A program made the position numbers and the translations under genes. A stretch of DNA of 64,000 nucleotides from the NCBI RefSeq assembly GCF_004362525.1, contig NZ_SNXS01000001.1, positions 544,520 through 608,519 on the forward strand, read 5' to 3'. The DNA comes from Roseateles toxinivorans (GTDB lineage Bacteria > Pseudomonadota > Gammaproteobacteria > Burkholderiales > Burkholderiaceae_C). Positions 36,817-46,149 of this stretch are shown here, piece by piece (the first letter of the stretch is position 1; every line of letters starts with the position of its first letter). The notes beneath the pieces were generated by a model. That model did not search any database and was not told the origin of the DNA. It saw only the letters and a program-made list of their open reading frames with translations.

Positions 36817-36901
36817 TCAATTCGGCAGTTTTCGTGCCTGACCTGATTGCCGACCCCGGCGCTTCGCGAGCGCTGTCACTGGGCTAGAATGCGAATCTAC
36901 G

Positions 36902-36927
36902 CAAAGGCGAACCCTGGTTCGCCTTTG
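36902..36927. repeat. Perfect stem-loop between tRNA-Val and ppiD
   Basis: CAAAGGCGAAC and GTTCGCCTTTG form an 11-bp stem around CCTG. It may end the tRNA-Val transcript. A TAGAAT box lies just upstream (about 36884), so it could instead be the first structure of the ppiD leader. Confidence 0.55.
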
Positions 36928-37036
36928 TTGCGTCTGCAAGTCAAGCAGTCCAGCCAAGCACCGGCGATGTCAAGCCGGATGATGCTTAACCACGCGCATG
37001 CTTAGGCGCTGCGCGTTGCCCGCCTGAGGTTTCTCG

Positions 37037-38953
37037 ATGTTTGATTTCGTCCGCAAGCACACCAAAGTGCTGCAGTTCATCCTGCTGCTGCTGATCTTCC
37101 CTTCGTTCGTGCTGTTCGGTGTTGAAGGCTATTCGCGGTTCACCGAGGGCGGAAACGCCAAGGTCGCCGTGGTGGACGGGCAGGGCATTACCCAGGCCGA
37201 ATGGGACGTTGCGCTGCGCGACCAGTCCGAGCGCATGCGCCGTCAGGCTCCGAATGTGGATCCGAAACTGCTGGACTCGCCCGAGGCCAAGCGCGAAGCG
37301 CTGGACGCCCTGGTGCGCGACAAGGTCATGCAGATTGCGGCCACCAAGCAGCATCTGGTGGTCAGCGACGAGCGCCTGCAGCGCTTGTTCCAGGCGGACC
37401 CACAGTTTGCCTTCATTCGCATGCCCGACGGTAGCGTCAACAAGGGCATGCTGGCAGCCCAGGGCATGAGCTCGGCTTCGTTCGAGCAGCGTCTTCGGCA
37501 AGACCTGACCCTGCGCCAGGTGGTGCAGGGCGTCAGTGGCACCGCATTCGCCTCATCCGTCAATTCGGCGGCTGCCTTCGACGTGCTCCTGCAGCAGCGC
37601 GAGGTGCAGGTGCAGCGCTTCAGCGTCAAGGACTATCTGGGCCGCATCACCCCGAGCGATGCCGAGCTGGAAGCCTACTACAAGGATCCGGCCAATGCCT
37701 CCCAGTTCCAGTCGCAGGAGACGGCCAGCATCGAGTTTCTGGTACTGGATCTAGACGCGCTGAAGAAGGACGTCAACGTGTCCGAGGACAAGCTGCGCGA
37801 GTATTTCAAGACCAACGAGTCGCGCTACACGGTGGCCGAGGAACGCCGTGCCAGCCACATCCTGATCAAGACCGAGCCGTCGGCATCGGCCGATGACAAG
37901 GCCAAGGCGAAGGCCAAGGCCGAGGCGCTGCTGGCTGAGGTGCGCAAGGCACCGGGCACCTTCGCCGACGTGGCGCGCAAGAACTCGCAGGACCCGGGCT
38001 CGGCCGCGCAGGGTGGCGACCTGGATTTCTTCGGTCGCGGTGGCATGACCAAGGCCTTCGAGGACGCGGCCTATGCGATGAAGCAGGGCGAGATCAGCAA
38101 TGTGATCGAAACCGAGTTCGGTTACCACATCATCATGCTGACGGCCGTGCGCGGCGGTGAAAAGAAGCCTTTCGAGGCGGTGCGCGCAGAGATCGAAGAC
38201 GATGTGCGCAAGCAAGTCGCGCAGGCCCGATACGCCGAAGCGGCCGAGCAATTCAGCAATCTGGTCTATGAGCAGTCCGACAGCCTTAAGCCGGCCGCCG
38301 ACAAGCTCAAGCTCACGATCCAGACTGCCACCGTGCAACGCAAGCCGCTGCCTACTGCCGTCGGCACGCCGGCCTCGCCCAAACTGCTTGATGCGGTATT
38401 CGGCGTCGAGGCCCTGCGCAACAAGCGCAACACCGAAGCTCTGGAGATCTCCCCCAACATGTTGGTGTCGGCCCGAGTCGTCAAGCACGACCCGGCTCGC
38501 CTGCTGCCCTTCGCGGAGGTCAAAGCGCAGGTGCAGGACCGCGTGGTCAAGAAGATGGCCGTGGCCCAGGCCAAGAAGGATGGCGAGGCCCGTCTGGAGG
38601 CGCTGAAGAAGGGGGGCGATGCCGCAGGGTTGGAGCCGGCGCAGATTGTCTCGCGCGTGCAGGCCCGCGATCTGCCTCGCTCCATGATCGAAGACATCAT
38701 GCGTGCCGATGCCAGCAAGCTGCCGGCCTGGGTTGGCGTCGATGGCGGCGAGGCTGGCTATGCGGTGGTGCGCATCGTCAAGGTGCTGCCGCGCGACTCG
38801 GCGGTGATCGATGCCAAGCGTGCCGATCAGCAGTATGCCCAGGCCTGGTCCGCCGCCGAGGCCTCGGCCTACTTCGCCGCGCTGAAGACTCGTTTCAAGG
38901 TTGAGCTCAAGCCGGTGGTCGCCGCCCTGGCCGCATCTGCAGCGACGCCTTGA
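37037..38953 (+). CDS. ppiD: Periplasmic chaperone / peptidyl-prolyl isomerase PpiD
   Basis: A 638-residue membrane-anchored chaperone. One N-terminal helix (VLQFILLLLIFPSFVLFGV) anchors it in the inner membrane. A SurA-like N-domain follows, then a parvulin domain at about residues 265-380 (ERRASHILIKTEPSASADDK and DFFGRGGMTKAFEDAAYAMK, GEFGYHIIMLT-like end). PpiD assists proteins leaving the Sec translocon. The isomerase pocket is better conserved than in E. coli PpiD by eye. No partner genes adjoin it. Confidence 0.93.
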   Translation: MFDFVRKHTKVLQFILLLLIFPSFVLFGVEGYSRFTEGGNAKVAVVDGQGITQAEWDVALRDQSERMRRQAPNVDPKLLDSPEAKREALDALVRDKVMQIAATKQHLVVSDERLQRLFQADPQFAFIRMPDGSVNKGMLAAQGMSSASFEQRLRQDLTLRQVVQGVSGTAFASSVNSAAAFDVLLQQREVQVQRFSVKDYLGRITPSDAELEAYYKDPANASQFQSQETASIEFLVLDLDALKKDVNVSEDKLREYFKTNESRYTVAEERRASHILIKTEPSASADDKAKAKAKAEALLAEVRKAPGTFADVARKNSQDPGSAAQGGDLDFFGRGGMTKAFEDAAYAMKQGEISNVIETEFGYHIIMLTAVRGGEKKPFEAVRAEIEDDVRKQVAQARYAEAAEQFSNLVYEQSDSLKPAADKLKLTIQTATVQRKPLPTAVGTPASPKLLDAVFGVEALRNKRNTEALEISPNMLVSARVVKHDPARLLPFAEVKAQVQDRVVKKMAVAQAKKDGEARLEALKKGGDAAGLEPAQIVSRVQARDLPRSMIEDIMRADASKLPAWVGVDGGEAGYAVVRIVKVLPRDSAVIDAKRADQQYAQAWSAAEASAYFAALKTRFKVELKPVVAALAASAATP

Positions 38954-38976
38954 TTGGAGATTTCCTGCTCGGCTCG

Positions 38977-39005
38977 TTAAGAGGGTCGGAAATCTAGGCT
39001 ATAAT
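38977..39005 (+). promoter_or_regulatory. Promoter of tRNA-His
   Basis: A consensus -10 TATAAT (39000-39005) and TTAAGA (38977-38982) are separated by 17 bases, placing the start about 6 bases before the tRNA. It is overlapped by an AGATTTCC/GGAAATCT inverted repeat (38958-38995). Confidence 0.65.
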
Positions 39006-39017
39006 TGCAGGCTCTGC

Positions 39018-39094
39018 GGTGGCTATAGCTCAGTTGGTAGAGTCCAGGATTGTGATTCCTGTTGTCGTGGGTTCGAGTCCCATTAGCCACCCCA
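39018..39094 (+). tRNA. tRNA-His (GTG)
   Basis: A complete tRNA with the extra G-1 paired to C73 typical of tRNA-His, acceptor GTGGCTA/TAGCCAC, anticodon loop TTGTGAT (GTG, 39052-39054), T-loop GGTTCGAGTCC and encoded CCA. A decayed integrase gene follows within 175 bp, so its 3' end is a likely attachment site of an old integrative element. Confidence 0.95.
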
Positions 39095-39128
39095 TCAGAA
39101 CATTTCATGACGTGTCATGAAGACTCAG

Positions 39129-39163
39129 AAGCCCTAAGTAAATCAACGACTTAGGGCTTTTTT
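39129..39163 (+). terminator. Terminator after tRNA-His
   Basis: AAGCCCTAAG and CTTAGGGCTT pair around an 11-base loop and are followed by a T-run (39158-39163). Just before it two TCATGA hexamers are 4 bases apart (39105-39120). Confidence 0.8.
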
Positions 39164-39207
39164 CATGCCAAATCGGTTCATGTCGTCTCGTTGCAGCGCA
39201 GAAAATC

Positions 39208-39268
39208 TAGGGGCACATTTAGGGGAACGCGGGCCACTTCGGCTCTCCCATCAAGATTTGTTCCCCTA
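39208..39268. repeat. TAGGGGMAC repeats around the integrase start
   Basis: TAGGGGCAC (39208) and TAGGGGAAC (39220) are direct repeats 12 bp apart, and an inverted copy GTTCCCCTA (39260-39268) ends on the first base of the integrase ATG. Similar repeats often precede tRNA-targeting integrases, as arm-type binding sites or for autoregulation. Confidence 0.5.
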
Positions 39269-40320
39269 TGGCCCTCACCGACGCCCAGTGCAAGAACGCC
39301 AAATGCCCCGCTGATAAAGCCCGCATACGCGTAGTGGACGGAGCTGGCCTCTACCTTGAGGTTGCCGCCACCGGCTCTAAGCGTTGGTTTTGGAAGTACT
39401 ACTTCGACGGCAAAGAAAAGCGGCTGGCGCTGGGCCAGTATCCGGGCCTCACTGCAAAGGCCGCACGCTCCAAACGCGACGCCGCGTGTTTGCTCCAGCA
39501 ATCGGGCACCGACCCGGCCCATCAGCGCATCGTGGACAAGCTGCAGCGCAAGGCCGCCAGCGTCAACACCTTCGAGGCTGTCACCCGCGACTACCATGCC
39601 ACCCGAGTGTCGGACTGGAGCGAAGCCTATGCCGAGCGCTGGCTCGTGCGCCTGGAGAAGGACGTGTTCTCGTGGATCGGTAAGCTGCCGCTGACCGACA
39701 GCTCCGCTGCTGCTGGCTACCCTCCGGCGCGTCGAGGCCCGGGGCGTGCGAGAGTTGGCGCACTCTTTGCGCGTGGCGCGCTCAAGGCCGTGGCGACGAA
39801 GCACATGGCTGCCGTACTGGAACCGGTTGCAGCTGGCGCCCTGATGCGATCGATCCTCGCCTATGAGGGCCAGCCGACCACCAGGGCGGCGCTGGAACTG
39901 TCGGCGCTGGTGTTTCAACGGCCGGGCAATATCCGCGCGCTAGAGTGGGCTTGGGTTGATCTGGGTGCCGCGATGATCAGTATCCCGGCCGCTGATATGA
40001 AGCGGAAAAGGCCGGCAAGCTCAATGGACGCCCGCACTTTGTGCCGCTTGCACTGCGCGCAGTGGATATCCTGAAGGATCTTCAGCCACTTACCGGTCAC
40101 GGCCAGTTCGTGTTCCCCAGCCTTCAGGCCGGCGAGCGGCCCATGAGCGAGAACACGCTCCGCACAGCCCTGCGCCGGATGGGCTTCGATAACGACGCCA
40201 TGACTCCGCATGGTTTCCGTGCGATGGCGCGCACGCTGATGGTTGAGCGCCTGAACATCCTTCCTGACGTAATCGACCAAGCTGCATTGGCGCGTCGGCA
40301 GCCAGTGGCCAAGCCCTTGG
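39268..40320 (+). pseudogene. Decayed P4-type tyrosine integrase
   Basis: The first part is a DUF4102 arm-binding domain (MALTDAQCKNAKCPADKARI, FWKYYFDGKEKRLALGQYPG). After about residue 148 the frame is lost and part of the core-binding domain is missing, although LLLATLRRVEARGVRELAHS is readable in another frame. The original frame returns at VATKHMAAVLEP, then shifts again near 40005 so that FVPLALRAVDILKDLQPL continues in the next frame to the catalytic block MTPHGFRAMARTLMVERLNI. The expected QLAHG and active-site Tyr region is gone. At least three lesions make it inactive. It marks an old insertion at tRNA-His. Confidence 0.85.
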
Positions 40321-40433
40321 GCGACGCGATCGCCGGTGCGCCGCCTTGCCCGGATGAGAGCAGGCGTTGCTCATTGCCGACCGGCGCGACTGAGGCAAGA
40401 AGTGTCACTTTGCAGCCAGTTTTACGTTATATT

Positions 40434-40447
40434 GCGTACGCGTACGC
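40434..40447 (+). promoter_or_regulatory. Palindromic operator, site A
   Basis: GCGTACGCGTACGC is a perfect 14-bp palindrome directly followed by TAAAAT, a likely -10 box, and preceded by an AT-rich stretch. It lies about 80 bp before the Aer-remnant gene. Sites B (48264) and C (48836) have the same layout. Confidence 0.6.
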
Positions 40448-40529
40448 TAAAATATTGAGCTGACGCAAGACGTCGTTGACGCGAGTCTGGTGCGGTCCGT
40501 GTTCCTGCAAGCCAAGCTGTGGAGGTCTG

Positions 40530-40787
40530 ATGAGAGCAAATGCGCCGATCACTCAGAAGGAGTTCGTGTTCTCCAGCATGGAGACTCTGCTGAGCGATCT
40601 GATCACCGCCATCACCGGTGCGTCCCGCGAACAGACCATCGGCATCGCCCAGGTCGGCCGGGCGGTGGACCAACTTGACGAGGTGGCGCAGCGGAGTGCG
40701 GCGATGGTGGAGCAGAGCGGTGCTGCGGCAAACACCACGAGCGAGCGGGCGCAGCGTCTGATGGGTGCCGTCAGGGTGTACGCCTGA
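40530..40787 (+). pseudogene. Internally deleted Aer-type chemoreceptor (85 codons left)
   Basis: The first 20 residues (MRANAPITQKEFVFSSMETL) match the extreme N-terminus of PAS-containing Aer-like aerotaxis receptors. From residue 21 the sequence is the very end of a methyl-accepting signalling domain (SDLITAITGASREQTIGI, AMVEQSGAAANTTSERAQ). The PAS domain, membrane helices and most of the signalling hairpin are missing, but the frame is intact. A strong ribosome site (GGAGG, 40521-40525) and site A precede it, so it may still be translated as leader to the GGDEF-EAL gene. Confidence 0.7.
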
Positions 40788-40822
40788 CAGTGGCTTTCCA
40801 ACTTCTGCCCTGACCGCCTGAC

Positions 40823-43330
40823 ATGCAAGCCAGGCACAAACACCCCTGTCAAAGCGCCGCAGCTTGGGGCTTGCTGCTGCTTTCCCTGCCTTTGTTGTGG
40901 TTGGTCTCCCATCCGTCACGACCTGTGACGATCGCCCCGGAGCTATTCCTGTTCCTGCACAGTGCCGTGGAGCTGGTTTCCGCGCTGGTGTCGCTGCTCG
41001 TCTTCGTGACGGGCTACCGTGCCATCCTACCGGCGCGCAAGGGGGCTGTGGTGTTGCTGGGTCTCGCATTCCTGGGGGTTGGTGTGCTCGACTTCCTGCA
41101 CTCGCTCAGCGATACCGGCATGCCTGATGCGTTGAGCCCCAACTCGATGCAGAAGTCGACCTATTTCTGGATACTGGCGCGGATGCTCGCCGCGACCACG
41201 CTACTTTTCTATGCGCTGCTGCCAGCGCAGCCCAACATTGCAGAAAGCCGCAAGCCTTTCTGGCTTGCATTGATGCTGGTGGCGTTGAGTCTGGTCTGCA
41301 CCATTGGCCTGCTTTGGTCGGCGCGGGTGCCAGCCTTGTTTGTCGAAGGCTCAGGGCGGACGCCGCTGTTGACCGGGTTCGAATGGCTGACGATAGGCGC
41401 CAACGCGCTAACGCTGTGGGTGCTTTGGCTCCGTCGCCAGGAACTAGCTCGCGAGTGCGTGACAGCATTGATTTACGCCGTGGCACTGTCGGCGGTTTCC
41501 GGGCTGTTTTTCACAATGGCGGGCATCCTCGACCACGACGCAGCGTCTGGTATCGGCCATCTATACAAGGTCGCCGCCTATCTGTACCTGTTCCATGTCA
41601 CCTTCAACGAGGCCTTGCGCCGGCCGCTTGAGCGATTGGAGACGCAGCACCAGCGCGAGAAGCTCGCACTGAGCGTGGCTCCCGATGGCGTGCTGTGGGT
41701 CAACCGTCTTGGTCAGATACTGATGGCCAATCCCGCCATGGAGACGCTTTCGGGCTATCCGAGCCAGGAGCTGATTGGCCGCAACGTCGACATCTTCCTG
41801 CCGCCGCATCTACGCGACAAGCACGGTCACGCGATGCGCGAGTACTTTGCGTCGGCAAATGCAAGGGCTATGGGATCCCTGGATCTGAGGCTGATGCGCC
41901 GTGACGGGCGGATGCTGCCGGTGGATATCTCGGTCGGCCACTGGGAAGATGAGAGTGAACAGCACGCGATCGCCTATGTTCGTGATCTGACCGAACGCAA
42001 GAGTTTCGAGGAGTCCTTGCGGCATCGCGCCACGCATGACGAACTCACTGGCCTGCCCAATCGTTGGCTGTTCCGTCTGCAGTTGAACCAGGCGATTGCG
42101 CAGACCAAGCGCAGCGAAAGGCGGGTGGCAGCACTGTTCCTGGATCTGGATGATTTCAAAACGGTGAACGACAGCTTTGGACACTTGGCTGGCGACGAAC
42201 TGCTCGTGCAAGTGAGTCAAAGGTTGCGCTCGGCGCTGCGCGAGGGCGACACGCTGGCCCGTCTGGGCGGCGATGAGTTCGGCATCCTGCTGTCGGACCT
42301 GAACAGTGTGGATGAGGCGGTGACCGTAGCCGAGAAGCTTCTGCTGTCACTCGACTTGCCCTGCATCGTTCAGGGTCAGGAGGTCGATGCCAGCGGCAGC
42401 ATTGGTCTGGCGTTCTCGCCAGACGACGCGCAGGATTGCGACAACCTGTTGCGCTATGCGGACTTGGCCATGTACCAGGCCAAGCGAGCCGGCCGCGGCA
42501 CCTATGCCTGCTATTCGGCGCAGTTGGACAAACACGCGCACGCGAACATGCAGATGCATGCCCGGCTGAAGGACGCGATCAATCGGGGTGGTCTGAGGCT
42601 GCTCTACCAACCCCAGGTGGACACCTGTACCGGGGCCATAGTCGGTGCAGAAGCTTTGCTGCGTTGGACCGACGAGCTGCTGGGCGAAGTGTCGCCAAGC
42701 CGCTTCATCCCGGTAGCCGAGACCACCGGGCTGATCCTTCCCTTGTCGGACTGGGTGCTGGAGACCGCCTGCCGGCAGATAGCTATCTGGTCCGATGCAG
42801 GTACCCCACTGAGGGTGGCTGTCAACTTCTCCGCTCAGCAGTTCCGGCAGCGCAATCTGCCCGACAAGGTGCGCGCCGCACTGCAACGTTCCGGGGCGCC
42901 GGCCCGGTTGCTGGAGATCGAGATCACCGAATCGATTGCCATGGTCCAACCCGTGATTGCCCGCGAGCAGCTCGAGTCCCTGGCAGCCCTGGGTTGCACG
43001 GTGGCACTGGACGACTTCGGCACGGGCTATTCCTCCCTGGCCTATCTGAAGGCGCTGCCCGTGTCCAAGCTGAAGATCGATCGGGCTTTCATTAGTGACA
43101 TTCCGCATGACATGAGCGACGTCAAGATATCCCGGTCCATCATTGCGCTGGCACACAGCCTTGGTCTGACGTTGGTGGCCGAAGGCGTTGAGACCGAAGC
43201 GCAACTGGAGTTCCTGCGCGACCATGGCTGCGAGGCCTACCAGGGGTGGCTGTTCGCCAGGGCGCTGGATGCAGTTGACTTTTCTGCCAGGCTGGATTTT
43301 CAGAATCTGCGTGCGGCTGACACTTTTTGA
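40823..43330 (+). CDS. MASE3-PAS-GGDEF-EAL cyclic-di-GMP signalling protein
   Basis: An 835-residue inner-membrane protein. A MASE3-type sensor of several helices (about 15-250, with FLHSAVELVSALVSLLVFV and LGVGVLDFLHSLSDTGM) is followed by PAS (about 270-390), GGDEF (about 395-555) and EAL (about 570-825) domains. The cyclase motif is intact (RLGGDEFGIL) and the phosphodiesterase motif is AEALLRW with DDFGTGYSSLAYL, so both making and breaking c-di-GMP are possible. It overlaps the next GGDEF frame and follows the Aer remnant by 35 bp. Confidence 0.92.
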   Translation: MQARHKHPCQSAAAWGLLLLSLPLLWLVSHPSRPVTIAPELFLFLHSAVELVSALVSLLVFVTGYRAILPARKGAVVLLGLAFLGVGVLDFLHSLSDTGMPDALSPNSMQKSTYFWILARMLAATTLLFYALLPAQPNIAESRKPFWLALMLVALSLVCTIGLLWSARVPALFVEGSGRTPLLTGFEWLTIGANALTLWVLWLRRQELARECVTALIYAVALSAVSGLFFTMAGILDHDAASGIGHLYKVAAYLYLFHVTFNEALRRPLERLETQHQREKLALSVAPDGVLWVNRLGQILMANPAMETLSGYPSQELIGRNVDIFLPPHLRDKHGHAMREYFASANARAMGSLDLRLMRRDGRMLPVDISVGHWEDESEQHAIAYVRDLTERKSFEESLRHRATHDELTGLPNRWLFRLQLNQAIAQTKRSERRVAALFLDLDDFKTVNDSFGHLAGDELLVQVSQRLRSALREGDTLARLGGDEFGILLSDLNSVDEAVTVAEKLLLSLDLPCIVQGQEVDASGSIGLAFSPDDAQDCDNLLRYADLAMYQAKRAGRGTYACYSAQLDKHAHANMQMHARLKDAINRGGLRLLYQPQVDTCTGAIVGAEALLRWTDELLGEVSPSRFIPVAETTGLILPLSDWVLETACRQIAIWSDAGTPLRVAVNFSAQQFRQRNLPDKVRAALQRSGAPARLLEIEITESIAMVQPVIAREQLESLAALGCTVALDDFGTGYSSLAYLKALPVSKLKIDRAFISDIPHDMSDVKISRSIIALAHSLGLTLVAEGVETEAQLEFLRDHGCEAYQGWLFARALDAVDFSARLDFQNLRAADTF

Positions 43331-43338
43331 TTGCTTCG

Positions 43339-45342
43339 ATGCGTAGCACCACATCCAAGGCGAGCTTCAGCCCGCCTGAAACGAAACCTGATGCGTCTGC
43401 GCATGGTTGGGTGCGCGTCGCGATGTATGCAGTGCTGCTGCTGGCCAGCGCGCAGGCAGTCTTCTATGCGTGGCAGGCAGAGAAGGCGCAACGGGTACGG
43501 GCTGCCGACGCCGAGATGGCCGAGCTTGCCGGCGCACAACGCATGCTCAGCCAGCGCATCGGACGCCTTGCCGTACTCAGTGATGCCGAGGGCGTGGCGG
43601 CGGAGAGTGCCGGCGAGCAACTGCGCGCCAGCCTAGACCGGGCTGCCGTCCAGGGGCAACGTCTTGACTGGCTCCTGGCTCAGGCGGGAGGGTTTCAGTC
43701 GGAGTCGCAAGACCTGGTGCGGACTCTAGCCACTTGGTCGACTACTCGTCAAAGGCTCTGGTCCAGGGCGGAGGCCTTGCTTGAGAGCCGATTGAACGGG
43801 CCCACGGCGGGCACACGCCTGCTGGCTGCCCAGGTCGAGATCGAGGTCGACCCGGCCCTGGAGGCGGCACAGGATCTGGTCGACGAGCTCGAGCGCCTTG
43901 CGCGCCGCCGCTATTCCACGGCAGCTGATGCGGCCAAGCTGTGGGCGACCTGCAGCGTGTTGATGTTCCTGATCCTGACGCTGAGCGTCGCTGAGCCAAC
44001 AGCGCGCATGGTCAAGCGCCAGTATCTGCGCTTGACCGCACAGGCGCATGAGTTGCAGCGCCTGGCCCTGGTGGCCGAGCTCACCAACAACGCGGTTCTC
44101 ATCTCAGATGCCGAACGCCGGATCGTCTGGGTCAACAGGGCATTCAGTGACATCACTGGATATGGCGCTGACGAGGCGTTGGGGCGAGAGCCAGGTCTGC
44201 TCCTTCTGCACGAAGATGCGGACCCGTCGATTCGGGCCAAGCTGAGCCTGGCCATCGAGAATGGGCATGGCATGAGGGCACAGTTTCTTAATCGGCGCAA
44301 GGACGGTTCCGAGCTCTGGCTGGACCTGGATATGCAGCCCTTGCGCGGGGACAACGGCACGCTCAATGGTTTCGTTGGCGTAGCTTCCGACGTCACCGCG
44401 CGTCGGCAGGCCCAGGCTGAGCTGCGAGTGGCAGCAATTGCCTTTGAATCGCTGGAGGCGATGGTCATCACCGATGCGAAGCAGGTGATTCTGAAGGTCA
44501 ACCAAGCCTTCACTCAGATCACCGGCTATACGGCGAGCGAGGCCGTGGGCCAGGTCACAGGACGGCTACTGAGCTCCGGGCGCCACCCGCCGGCCTTCTA
44601 CGCGGCGATGTGGCAAGTGCTGAGCGAAAGCCAGCATTGGCAGGGCGAGGTCTGGAACCGGCGCAGGAACGGAGAGATCTACCCCGAGTGGCTCAGCATC
44701 ACGGCGGTGGCCGACGAGGCGGGACGCATTCAAAACTATGTGGCGGTGTTCTCTGACATAACTCTGAAGAAGCAGGCGGAGAAGGCCATCCACAGTTTGG
44801 CTTTCTACGACCCCCTGACCGACCTACCCAATCGAAGGCTGTTGCGCGACAGATTGGGGCAGGTGCTTATCGCCAGCGAGCGCCACCACACTCTCGCGGC
44901 TGTGCTGTTCATCGACCTTGACCGATTCAAGGCTCTGAACGATAGCCGGGGCCACGATGTGGGCGATCAGCTGCTGATCGAGGTGGCCCGGCGTCTGCGC
45001 GCCAGTGTCAGGGCCAAAGACACAGTGGCACGTCAAGGCGGCGACGAGTTCGTGGTCATCCTGGCCGATCTGAGCTCTTGCTTGGATCAGGCCATGAGTC
45101 AAGCTGCGGCGATTGCGGAGAAGATCCGTTCAGCTGTCAATGAGCCGGTGCAGCTCGGCAACTTTGCGTATGTCGGCTCTCCGAGCATTGGCGTCTGTTT
45201 GTTTTCAGGCGGCGGCACTTCGGTGGACGAGCTGCTGAAGCGGGCCGACATCGCGATGTACCAGGCCAAGAATTCAGGGCGCAATGCGGTTCGCTTCTTC
45301 GAGCAGCCATCGACGGTTGGTGTAGCGGTGCACCCTGGCTAG
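43339..45342 (+). CDS. PilJ-N/PAS-PAS diguanylate cyclase
   Basis: A 667-residue inner-membrane protein. An N-terminal helix, then a PilJ-type periplasmic sensor with the signature GAQRMLSQRIGRLAVL, a second helix near residue 205, two PAS domains (about 245-365 and 370-490), and a GGDEF domain with an intact RQGGDEFVVIL. There is no EAL, so it should only make c-di-GMP. An in-frame TTG at 43327 exists; ATG 43339 is preferred. It follows the GGDEF-EAL gene by 8 bases, making a paired operon. Confidence 0.9.
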   Translation: MRSTTSKASFSPPETKPDASAHGWVRVAMYAVLLLASAQAVFYAWQAEKAQRVRAADAEMAELAGAQRMLSQRIGRLAVLSDAEGVAAESAGEQLRASLDRAAVQGQRLDWLLAQAGGFQSESQDLVRTLATWSTTRQRLWSRAEALLESRLNGPTAGTRLLAAQVEIEVDPALEAAQDLVDELERLARRRYSTAADAAKLWATCSVLMFLILTLSVAEPTARMVKRQYLRLTAQAHELQRLALVAELTNNAVLISDAERRIVWVNRAFSDITGYGADEALGREPGLLLLHEDADPSIRAKLSLAIENGHGMRAQFLNRRKDGSELWLDLDMQPLRGDNGTLNGFVGVASDVTARRQAQAELRVAAIAFESLEAMVITDAKQVILKVNQAFTQITGYTASEAVGQVTGRLLSSGRHPPAFYAAMWQVLSESQHWQGEVWNRRRNGEIYPEWLSITAVADEAGRIQNYVAVFSDITLKKQAEKAIHSLAFYDPLTDLPNRRLLRDRLGQVLIASERHHTLAAVLFIDLDRFKALNDSRGHDVGDQLLIEVARRLRASVRAKDTVARQGGDEFVVILADLSSCLDQAMSQAAAIAEKIRSAVNEPVQLGNFAYVGSPSIGVCLFSGGGTSVDELLKRADIAMYQAKNSGRNAVRFFEQPSTVGVAVHPG

Positions 45343-46001
45343 CGTGCCGCGACGCACAAGCTAAGCGCGGCCCCAATACGGGACTCCATGCCGGCGAGCA
45401 TCCGCTCCATCAGGCCATCGATCTCGGCAGGCGTCTTGAGCGCCAGCCCGACAGTTGTGACCAGGAAGCCCAGCGCAGAGCAGAAGAGCTCCTCCGCAAG
45501 ATGCCGCTGTGCCTCGGTCGGCGCCCGGGATCCGGAACATCGGGCCAGCATGCTGCTCAGTAGCTCAAGCACTTCGCGCGGGTCAGGACGTACGGGCTCT
45601 GCCTCGTGTTGATCTCCAGCCACGCAGGGGACTGCTGGGTTGCAAAATACAAACCAGTAGTGATGGCGGTGGTTGATCCAGTGACGCAGGAAGCCTCTCA
45701 CAAACGCTTTGAGCTTGTGCATGGGTCCCCGGTGACGGGCCGCTTCGAACTTGCCCTCCTCGCAGGCTCTGGACAGAATGTCCTGCCAGATGTGGCGAAC
45801 GAGATGGGCTTTTGAAGGGAAGTAGCGGTAGAGCGACATCGGCGGCACACCGACCTCGCTGGCGATCTTGCGTATCGACACCGCCTCTCCACCACCATCG
45901 GAGAACAGCTGCAGTGAGATCTGCACCACCTTGGCCTCAAGCAATGATTGCTCGACCCTGGTTCGCCGAAGGCGAGGGCGCGCAGGCTTGGCGGTGATCA
46001 T
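45339..46001 (-). CDS. TetR-family transcriptional regulator
   Basis: A 220-residue TetR regulator with the N-terminal helix-turn-helix (VSIRKIASEVGVPPMSLYRY FPSK region, about residues 42-70) and a helical ligand domain. Its stop shares 4 bases with the convergent GGDEF gene. It lies downstream of, and in the same direction as, the hybrid histidine kinase (148-bp gap), so both may be transcribed from the site B promoter. TetR proteins bind short palindromes, which makes it the best local candidate to bind sites A, B and C. The ligand is unknown. Confidence 0.88.
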   Translation of the reverse strand: MITAKPARPRLRRTRVEQSLLEAKVVQISLQLFSDGGGEAVSIRKIASEVGVPPMSLYRYFPSKAHLVRHIWQDILSRACEEGKFEAARHRGPMHKLKAFVRGFLRHWINHRHHYWFVFCNPAVPCVAGDQHEAEPVRPDPREVLELLSSMLARCSGSRAPTEAQRHLAEELFCSALGFLVTTVGLALKTPAEIDGLMERMLAGMESRIGAALSLCVAAR

Positions 46002-46149
46002 GTTGTGGTTGACGCAAAGTCCTGTGCGGGGCCCATCGTTCGTGCTCTTGTCCGGGGCGTGGAAATATAGTGGCCGAGGAGGCGCTCACCCATTGCTCGG
46101 AAGTGTGCACGAAAACGACCCTCAGCCCGGTATCAGAATCGCATTTCCC

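Noticed and set aside
36902-36927. Small RNA gene at the stem-loop after tRNA-Val
   Set aside because: A TAGAAT box and a hairpin exist, but there is no clear -35 box or separate terminator, so a terminator or leader hairpin is simpler.
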